Assembly (NCBI GenBank): GCA_003649695.1
Contig: QMSR01000036.1
Span: 1 to 8,155, forward strand
Reading direction: 5' to 3'
Source of the DNA: Thermoplasmata archaeon
GTDB taxonomy: Archaea; Thermoplasmatota; Thermoplasmata; Thermoplasmatales; B87-G9
DNA length: 8,155 nucleotides
Each line of letters begins with the position of its first letter. The first letter of the stretch is position 1. The notes beneath the pieces are model-generated. The model was not told the origin of the DNA and did not search any database. It saw nothing but the letters and a program-made list of their open reading frames with translations. Position numbers and translations under genes: made by a program. Positions 1 to 5,135 of the stretch are shown piece after piece.

Positions 1-422
1 CCGAGGTAGAGCTTGATCTCGGGATCCTCGGGGTATTGTTCGGAGAGGGTTTCGAGTATCTCCTTCGCCTCCCCGTACCTGCCCAAGTTTGCTAGAATCA
101 GCGCCTTCATGATCTTCACGTCGCGGTCGTAGGGGTGGTCCTCCTCTGCCCTCTTGATGACCTCTAGGGCGTCTTCGTTCCTCTCGAGGCGGCTGAGGAG
201 GTCCGCCTTGGCCAGGAGGAGGTCGACATCCCCGTAGAGCTCATACAGCCTCTCATACACTTCCAGGGCCTTCTCGCTCTTCCCCAGGGCCTCGAGGATG
301 TCCGCGTAGAGCAGGTTCAGGTCATAGTCGTCCGGGTTCTCCTTCAGGGCCTCCTCCGCGAGGCGGAGTGCCTCCTCTATCTTCCCCTCGTTCACGAGCT
401 CCTCTATTTTCTCATACTCCAT
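1..422 (-). CDS. TPR-repeat protein (C-terminus beyond window)
   Basis: About 140 residues are visible from the ATG at 422-420 and the frame stays open to the left edge, so the protein is cut at its C-terminus. Reading the minus strand gives at least four consecutive 33-35-residue helix-turn-helix repeats with the tetratricopeptide pattern of small and large positions. Examples are 'GKIEEALRLAEEALKENPDD', 'GKSEKALEVYERLYELYGD' and 'GRYGEAKEILETLSEQYPED', and a fifth repeat begins at the edge. TPR arrays are protein-protein interaction scaffolds; no catalytic motif, signal peptide or membrane segment is seen. The start lies 10 bases after the stop of the Orc1-like gene. A GGAGG-type sequence at 438-442 lies inside that gene's last codons, rather far (about 15 bases) from the ATG. 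The two genes are probably co-transcribed. The binding partner is unknown. Confidence 0.85.
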   Translation of the reverse strand, partial: MEYEKIEELVNEGKIEEALRLAEEALKENPDDYDLNLLYADILEALGKSEKALEVYERLYELYGDVDLLLAKADLLSRLERNEDALEVIKRAEEDHPYDRDVKIMKALILANLGRYGEAKEILETLSEQYPEDPEIKLYL

Positions 423-432
423 GGTTGGGGAT

Positions 433-1572
433 TCACGCCTCCGATTTAAGCCTCTGCATGATCAGCTCCTCGAGTCTGGTGGCGGGGAAGTCCATGATGG
501 TGACCAGGAGGCGGACACCTTTCCTCCTCTCGCCCACCTTCCTTACGGAGAGGATTCCAGCTTCGGCTAGGGAGAGGATTCTCCTATGGATCGTGGAGTA
601 GGATGCTGCCTCGGCCAGTCCCTCCTCGGCGAGGCCTTGATACTCCTCGTAAACCTGTCTTAGTGAGGCCACAGCCCTCCCCCTCAGGGCCCTCGCCACG
701 GCCAGGAGGGCCATGAGCTCCCCATCGGGCAGCTCGGAAAGTTTGCTCTCGGTCAGGAAGGGGTTGATCTTCGCCATCGCCTCCCTGACGTCCTCGGGCT
801 CTACGGAGCCCCTACCAAGGGCCTCGGCCCTCTCGGCGGCCCTCTGGAGGATCTCAATGGCGAGGCGAGCGTCCCCATAGGACGCGGCGCTCTCCGCGAT
901 GAGCTCGAGGAGCCCCTCATCCCAGGTGCCGGGTACCAGGGAAAGCTCGGCCCTCTGTCTCAGGATCTCCCTGAGGGTCTTCGCGTCGTAGGGCCTCAGT
1001 TGGACTGAGGAGGCGTATCCTAGGACGCTGAGGAGTGGGCGGGAGAGGACCTGGTCCGGGGGGTTGAGGGAGACGAGGATTATGGAGAAGCCCCCTCCAG
1101 GCTGCTCCCTGAGGAGAGCCTCCAGGAACTCCATCGCCTCCCCGAGGAGGGCGTTGGCCTCGTCGAGGACCAGGAGGGAGTGAACACCCCTCGAGGCCCT
1201 GGCCACGAGGGCCATCATCTCCCCCCTCGAGTACCCCCTCAGGGAGGGGATCTTCCTCCCAGCCTCCTTCAGGATGGCCAGGATAATGTCCTTGGACGAC
1301 CTGGCCCACAGGCAGCTATGGTAGATTTTTCGGACCCCCTCGACATCGCGCATGAAGAACCTGACTAGAGTGGTCTTCCCAACCCCGACCCCCCCGTAGA
1401 CGAAGGCGTGGCTGGGGAGGCGCTCCCTGAGCATGGGCCTCATGATCCTCCTCAACGCCTCCAGTTCCGCCTCCCTATCGACCAGCTGCTCCGGAATGAA
1501 CCCCCTGTCGAGGGCCCGGCGGTTCCTGATGATCAAGGTGAAGGGAAAACTATTAATGCTTTTATGAATCAT
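433..1572 (-). CDS. Orc1/Cdc6-family AAA+ ATPase, divergent
   Basis: A 379-residue AAA+ ATPase with the archaeal Orc1/Cdc6 layout. The lead-in 'RNRRALDRGFIPEQLVDRE' (16-34) resembles the conserved N-terminus of that family. Walker A is GGVGVGKT (60-67), Walker B LLVLDE (133-138), the sensor-1 Asn is N170, and sensor 2 is GDAR (233-236), a typical Cdc6 signature. A C-terminal winged-helix domain (about 285-379) has a recognition helix near 325-341 and a basic wing near 345-354. Family members bind origin repeats and load the MCM helicase; some paralogs act elsewhere. The box usually reading DPRV(K/R)SSLG is SRPLLSVLG here (177-185), so the usual basic residue appears lost. That suggests a specialised paralog or regulator rather than a standard initiator. 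Start choice is uncertain: ATG 1572 has no Shine-Dalgarno, and TTG 1536 (just before IIRN) fits a leaderless start. The TPR gene follows 10 bases after its stop. Confidence 0.85.
   Translation of the reverse strand: MIHKSINSFPFTLIIRNRRALDRGFIPEQLVDREAELEALRRIMRPMLRERLPSHAFVYGGVGVGKTTLVRFFMRDVEGVRKIYHSCLWARSSKDIILAILKEAGRKIPSLRGYSRGEMMALVARASRGVHSLLVLDEANALLGEAMEFLEALLREQPGGGFSIILVSLNPPDQVLSRPLLSVLGYASSVQLRPYDAKTLREILRQRAELSLVPGTWDEGLLELIAESAASYGDARLAIEILQRAAERAEALGRGSVEPEDVREAMAKINPFLTESKLSELPDGELMALLAVARALRGRAVASLRQVYEEYQGLAEEGLAEAASYSTIHRRILSLAEAGILSVRKVGERRKGVRLLVTIMDFPATRLEELIMQRLKSEA
1551..1568. promoter_or_regulatory. Candidate divergent promoter, orc1-like / psmB
   Basis: This AT-rich island in otherwise GC-rich DNA lies between the divergent Orc1-like and psmB genes. 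TATTAATG at 1551-1558, preceded by the purine-rich GGGAAAAC (a possible BRE), would place psmB transcription near 1580. CTTTTATGAA at 1559-1568 would place it near 1590, giving an almost leaderless psmB. On the minus strand the same island (CATAAAAGC) is about 26 bases from TTG 1536 of the Orc1-like gene. This is inferred from spacing only. Confidence 0.4.
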
Positions 1573-1586
1573 GGCCCAAGAATTCT

Positions 1587-1595
1587 AGGGGTGAT
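1587..1595 (+). promoter_or_regulatory. psmB: Shine-Dalgarno-like site at psmB start
   Basis: AGGGGTGAT resembles the archaeal anti-16S complement GGAGGTGAT. It overlaps the ATG at 1594, which is too close for that start, but it is well placed for an in-frame TTG at 1600. Either ATG 1594 is read from a leaderless or near-leaderless transcript, or TTG 1600 is the true start. The mature enzyme is the same in both cases. Confidence 0.4.
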
Positions 1596-2202
1596 GAGAT
1601 TGGCTGAGAAGTTTAAAGGTACCACAACAGTTGGTTTGGTCTTCGACGGGGGCGTCGTCCTCGGCGCGGAGAGGCGGGCCACCCTTGGGTCCATGGTGGA
1701 AAGCAAGGCTACCAAGAAGATCTTCAAGATAGACGAGAACCTTGGCATGGCGACCTCCGGACTAGTTGGCGACGCCCAATACCTAGTCCGCTACCTCAGG
1801 GCCGAGGCAGCTCTTTACAAGACGAGCAGGGGGAGACCCATGAGCGTCAAGGCCCTCGTTACTCTCCTCTCCAACATACTCAACCAGTATAAATTCTCCC
1901 CGTACTACGTCGGCCTCCTGGTGGGCGGCGTCGACGAGGAGGGGCCACACCTGTATTCCGTGGACGCCGCGGGGGGAGCCATTCCCGATAAGTACGTATC
2001 CACCGGTTCCGGCTCCACTTTCGCCATCGCCATCTTCGAGTCAGATTTCAAGGAAGGCCTGAGCGAGGAGGAGGCCGTGGAGCTGGCGAAGAAGGCCCTG
2101 ACGGTTGCCATGGAAAGGGACGTGTACTCTGGGAACGGCATCGATATCGCCGTCATAACCAAGGAGGGCTTCAAGGTACTGGAGTTCGAAGTGAAGCGCT
2201 GA
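1594..2202 (+). CDS. psmB: 20S proteasome subunit beta
   Basis: Catalytic subunit of the archaeal 20S proteasome, an N-terminal-nucleophile threonine protease forming the two inner seven-membered rings of the cytoplasmic barrel. From ATG 1594 it encodes 202 residues: a 9-residue propeptide ending in KG, then the mature chain starting TTTVGLV. Counting from the mature Thr1, Glu17 (in AERRAT) and Lys33 (in TKKIF) complete the catalytic set, as in Thermoplasma. The AGLVGDAQ-like segment reads SGLVGDAQ, and the STGSGS and RDVYSGNGID motifs carry the supporting Ser/Asp residues, so the subunit should be active and self-processing. The frame is open upstream to 1408, but that part is antisense to the Orc1-like gene. 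ATG 1564 would overlap that gene, and TTG 1600 is an alternative. Its stop overlaps the fttA start by one base (TGATG), implying coupled translation. Association of psmB with the aCPSF1 gene is known in other archaea. Confidence 0.95.
   Translation: MRLAEKFKGTTTVGLVFDGGVVLGAERRATLGSMVESKATKKIFKIDENLGMATSGLVGDAQYLVRYLRAEAALYKTSRGRPMSVKALVTLLSNILNQYKFSPYYVGLLVGGVDEEGPHLYSVDAAGGAIPDKYVSTGSGSTFAIAIFESDFKEGLSEEEAVELAKKALTVAMERDVYSGNGIDIAVITKEGFKVLEFEVKR
1612..1617 (-). promoter_or_regulatory. Candidate TATA box for orc1-like gene
   Basis: TTTAAA (palindromic, read here on the minus strand) lies inside the start of psmB. A TATA box here would put a transcription start near 1588, giving a leader of about 16 bases ahead of ATG 1572. 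It is an alternative to the AT-rich island at 1551-1568, and the evidence is weak. Confidence 0.25.
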
Positions 2203-4169
2203 TGCCCGTTTCCGCGGAGATAAAAGCCCAGATCTTCAAGCACATTCCCAAGACGGACGTAGTAGAGGTGGTCTTCGAGGGCCCTTTCCTCGTCATCTAC
2301 CTCAGGAACTTCCACATATATGCGGAGAGGGACGACATCCCCAGGAGGCTGGCCCAGGAGCTGAAGAAGAGGATTAGGCTCAAACCGGCGGAGGACGAGG
2401 CGCTGGACCCGGAGGAGGCGGAGGAGAAGGCGCGAAGGCTCATACCGAAGAAGGCGATCATCCACGATGTCTTCTTCGACACGGTCAACATGGAGATGCA
2501 GATAGAGCTTGAGCGCCCCGAGCTGGTGTTCGTCAAGCCCGACCTCCTGAAGGCCCTGAGGAGGGAGACGAGGTGGGACGTGATCCTGCACAGGAAGCCC
2601 CCGATAGAGTCCCTGATCCTGGACTTCATCAAGGGCGTCCTGCAGAGCACGGCGAAGGAAAGGAAGAGGTTCCTCAGGACCCTGGGGGAAGAGCTCTATC
2701 ATAAGGAAATGCAGGTCAGGGCCTCGGGGAAGAAGAACTTCGTCAGGGTCGTCGCCCTTGGGGGCTACAGGGAGGTTGGCAGGAGCTGCACCCTAGTTCA
2801 GACCAGGAACTCTAGGGTAATCGTGGACTTCGGGGCGCCAATGGGGAAGCCCAGGGACGACGCCGAGGAAAACGGTCCCTACTACCTGTACGTCGCTCAG
2901 CCCTTCGACATAGACATCCACGACATCGACGAGAAGAAGAGGTCCAAGTACCCCTTTCTCATACCCATGAGCGCCAACTCCCTCATCCTCACCCACGCCC
3001 ACATGGACCACGCGGGCAAGATACCGACCCTCATAAGGCTGGGGTACAGGGGCCCAATATACCTGACGAAGCCCACTAGGGACATCGCGGTCGCCCTCTA
3101 CCACGACTACGTGAAGTTGAACAGGATGGAGAGGGGCAGGCCGGAATTCGACATACCGGACATCAAGAGGTTCATCGTTCAGTCGATACCGATAGGCTAT
3201 CACGAGACAACCGACGTTGCGCCGGACATCAAGCTCACCTTCTACCACGCGGGTCACATCCTCGGCAGCGCCATCGCCCACCTACACATCGGTGAGGGCT
3301 TCTACAACATCGTGATCACGGGTGACATAAGGTATGGGGAGAGTCTGATGTTTAGGAAAGCCGAGAACCGCTTTCCCAGGGTGGAAGCCGTTATCGTGGA
3401 GTCGACTTATGGAGCTAGAGATATACCCCCGAGGAAGAAGGCCGTTGCGGACCTGGCCAGGATCATCGACGAGACGGTGAAGGGGGGTGGTAAGGTGATC
3501 ATTCCCGTCTTCGCGGTAGGAAGGGCCCAGGAGGTCATGCTCGCCATCGAGGAGGCCGTAAGCGGGGGTCTCATGGACAGGGTAGAAGTGTTCATGGACG
3601 GGATGATAGACGAAACTACGGCCATTCACACCGTCTACCCGGAGTACATGGCACCCCTACTCAGGGACAGGATCACGAAGTACGGAGAGAACCCGTTCCT
3701 CGCCCCCTACTTCCACTTCATCAGGAACGCCTCCCAGAGGGAGGAGGTCCTGGACAGCGCAGAGCCCCTGGTGGTCCTAACGACCTCGGGTATGCTCACC
3801 GGTGGCCCCGTTATGGAGTACCTGAGGGCGTGGGGACCAAACAAGCTTAACTCCCTAATCTTCGTGGGCTACCAGGCCGAGGGGACGCTGGGGAGGGAGA
3901 TCCAGCAGGGCGCCAGAACGATCGTGCTGCCGGATGGCGAGGAGATTAGCCTGAACCTGAGGATCGAGACCGTGGACGGGTTCTCAGGGCACTCGGGCTC
4001 GAGGGACCTCCTAAGATTCCTGGTCCACATGCACCCGAGGCCCAAGAAGGTGATCCTCTGCCACGGGGACGAGGAGGCGATAAAGGCTTTCAGGAGGAGG
4101 CTCCAGGAGGTGAGGCTGGGCTGGGAGGTGCTGGCCCCCAGGAACCTGGACGCTATAAGGCTGAGATAG
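2202..4169 (+). CDS. fttA: Transcription termination factor FttA (aCPSF1), KH/MBL/beta-CASP RNase
   Basis: 655-residue archaeal homologue of CPSF73, the nuclease that cleaves nascent RNA and terminates transcription by the archaeal RNA polymerase. In order: two KH-like RNA-binding domains (about 1-145), a metallo-beta-lactamase core (about 180-395), an inserted beta-CASP domain (about 396-590) and the final MBL strand region (591-655). The zinc-site motifs are all visible: D209 (VIVDFG), HAHMDH 265-270, H352 (GHILGS) and D375 (ITGD). The beta-CASP motifs are E400 (VEST), H597 (SGHSG) and H621 (LCHGDEE). All expected catalytic residues are intact and the length is normal for the family. The ATG overlaps the psmB stop as TGATG, with a GAAGTGA Shine-Dalgarno-like stretch 7 bases upstream. 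The end, NLDAIRLR, fits a complete family C-terminus, so the following OB-fold frame is a separate gene and not a missing tail. Confidence 0.96.
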   Translation: MPVSAEIKAQIFKHIPKTDVVEVVFEGPFLVIYLRNFHIYAERDDIPRRLAQELKKRIRLKPAEDEALDPEEAEEKARRLIPKKAIIHDVFFDTVNMEMQIELERPELVFVKPDLLKALRRETRWDVILHRKPPIESLILDFIKGVLQSTAKERKRFLRTLGEELYHKEMQVRASGKKNFVRVVALGGYREVGRSCTLVQTRNSRVIVDFGAPMGKPRDDAEENGPYYLYVAQPFDIDIHDIDEKKRSKYPFLIPMSANSLILTHAHMDHAGKIPTLIRLGYRGPIYLTKPTRDIAVALYHDYVKLNRMERGRPEFDIPDIKRFIVQSIPIGYHETTDVAPDIKLTFYHAGHILGSAIAHLHIGEGFYNIVITGDIRYGESLMFRKAENRFPRVEAVIVESTYGARDIPPRKKAVADLARIIDETVKGGGKVIIPVFAVGRAQEVMLAIEEAVSGGLMDRVEVFMDGMIDETTAIHTVYPEYMAPLLRDRITKYGENPFLAPYFHFIRNASQREEVLDSAEPLVVLTTSGMLTGGPVMEYLRAWGPNKLNSLIFVGYQAEGTLGREIQQGARTIVLPDGEEISLNLRIETVDGFSGHSGSRDLLRFLVHMHPRPKKVILCHGDEEAIKAFRRRLQEVRLGWEVLAPRNLDAIRLR

Positions 4170-4579
4170 AGGGGAGGCTCAGGGAGCTCCTAGGGGACGA
4201 ACTTGAGGGCAGAATATCGGAGGAAATAGCGAGATTTGGTGGCTTAATAGACAGGGATACGGCCGTCCTCCTCCTGGCAAGGAGGCTAGGTCTCCTCGGC
4301 CCAAGATTGACACCCCTCGACGAGGCCAGGGGGGAGCCCCTGACGGTCGGGGGCGAGGTCGTGGAGGTTTGGGAGAAGGGTGAAAGGCTGTTCGCGCGGC
4401 TGAGGGACGACTCCGGAGAGGGAATTCTGGTGCTCGAGGGGAGCGACAGGCTCGCGGCACAGATCTCCGGTCTCAGGCCAGGTAGGAGGGTCCTACTCAT
4501 CGGGGTCTCCGTCTCCGAGTCCAGGGGAACGAGGTGGATCAGGTTGGGCAAATGGGGTATGATTCGCTTCACTGATTGA
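4166..4579 (+). CDS. RPA-like OB-fold protein, non-canonical or unresolved start
   Basis: This frame is coding-like from about 4166 to the TGA at 4577-4579 (about 137 residues). The N-terminal part reads 'ISEEIARFGGLIDRDTA' then 'VLLLARRLGLLGPRLTPL', resembling the helical lead segment before OB-folds in archaeal RPA-type single-strand-binding proteins. The rest (about 52-137) looks like a single OB-fold: GGEVVEVWEKGERLFARLRDD, then GILVLEGSD, RVLLIGVSV and WIRLGKWGMIRF. The first ATG/GTG/TTG in frame is TTG 4307, which would delete the helical segment and has no Shine-Dalgarno. No ATG, GTG or TTG occurs in this frame between about 4073 and 4307. ATA at 4166 overlaps the fttA stop as ATAG, the place where a coupled start is expected, so ATA initiation or a sequence error there is my working guess. 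It probably binds single-stranded DNA or RNA. Its 3' end overlaps the convergent macrodomain gene by 11 bases. Confidence 0.75.
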   Translation: MEGRLRELLGDELEGRISEEIARFGGLIDRDTAVLLLARRLGLLGPRLTPLDEARGEPLTVGGEVVEVWEKGERLFARLRDDSGEGILVLEGSDRLAAQISGLRPGRRVLLIGVSVSESRGTRWIRLGKWGMIRFTD

Positions 4580-5087
4580 CTATCCCGAATACCCTCCTCC
4601 ACTCCCTCTCCAGAGCCTCCTTGAAGTCATCTGTATAGGCCACGAGCAGGATCCTCTTGATCTTCCTCAGTCTCGGCATCAAGGCGGAAATGGTCTCAAC
4701 GAGGATCCTCGCACCCACTTCCTCAGGGATTCCGCCCACGCCCGTCCCCATCCCGGGGAAGGCGACGCACTTGACCCCCAGCTCCTCGGCGAGGAGTAAG
4801 GCCGACTCGACGGCCCTCCTCACGACATCAGGATCGGCCTTGTCTCCAGGATACCTTACTGTGGGGGCATGTATCACATACCTCGCGTTCAGGGAGCCCG
4901 CGCCCGTTGCAACCGCCCCGCCGAGCGGGATGGGGGCCTTGTCCCTGGCCTCCTTCTCTATCTCCTTCCCTCCCCTGAGCTTCAGGGCCAGCGACACCCC
5001 TCCACCCATCAGGCCTAGGGTATTAGCGGGGTTCACGATTGCGTCGCACACGACCTTGGAGATGTCCCCCTTCACTATCTCGATCAC
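4569..5087 (-). CDS. Macrodomain (ADP-ribose-binding) protein
   Basis: A stand-alone macrodomain of 172 residues if started at GTG 5087. Motifs counted from there: KGDIS (6-10) with the adenine-contacting Asp8, AIVNPAN (16-22) carrying the Asn often linked to hydrolase activity, GGGVSLAL (28-35) and the phosphate-loop FPGMGTGVGG (110-119). Known members bind ADP-ribose and may remove it from proteins or nucleic acids, or hydrolyse ADP-ribose phosphates or O-acetyl-ADP-ribose; the exact substrate here is unknown. A TTG at 5102 would add five residues, but it lies only five bases from the palindromic TATA box. GTG 5087 is about 24 bases from the centre of that box, fitting a leaderless transcript, and places GDIS at the usual distance from the N-terminus. 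It is divergent from hutU and convergent (11-base overlap) with the OB-fold gene. Confidence 0.92.
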   Translation of the reverse strand: MIEIVKGDISKVVCDAIVNPANTLGLMGGGVSLALKLRGGKEIEKEARDKAPIPLGGAVATGAGSLNARYVIHAPTVRYPGDKADPDVVRRAVESALLLAEELGVKCVAFPGMGTGVGGIPEEVGARILVETISALMPRLRKIKRILLVAYTDDFKEALEREWRRVFGIVNQ

Positions 5088-5106
5088 GAATTTCGATCCC
5101 AAGCCG

Positions 5107-5114
5107 CTTATAAG
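5107..5114. promoter_or_regulatory. Palindromic TATA box shared by macrodomain gene and hutU
   Basis: CTTATAAG is an exact inverted palindrome and the only AT-rich element in the short gap between two divergent genes. Its centre (5110.5) is about 25 bases from ATG 5136 of hutU on the plus strand and about 24 bases from GTG 5087 of the macrodomain gene on the minus strand. Those are the distances at which archaeal TATA boxes set transcription starts, so it could drive leaderless transcripts in both directions. No clear BRE was seen on either side. Confidence 0.6.
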
Positions 5115-5135
5115 AGTAGTTCCATGGGGGATTGT

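Noticed and set aside
1408..1593. Upstream extension of psmB to 1408
   Set aside because: This part is antisense to the Orc1-like gene and does not resemble a proteasome propeptide; archaeal beta propeptides are short.
1591..1607. C/D-box small RNA: GTGATGA (C-box match) followed by CTGA
   Set aside because: Only 6 bases separate the boxes, too short for a guide, and no C' or D box follows. It is explained by the psmB translation start.
1905..2702. 265-codon minus-strand frame across psmB and fttA
   Set aside because: It is antisense to two strongly conserved genes and shows no motif of its own.
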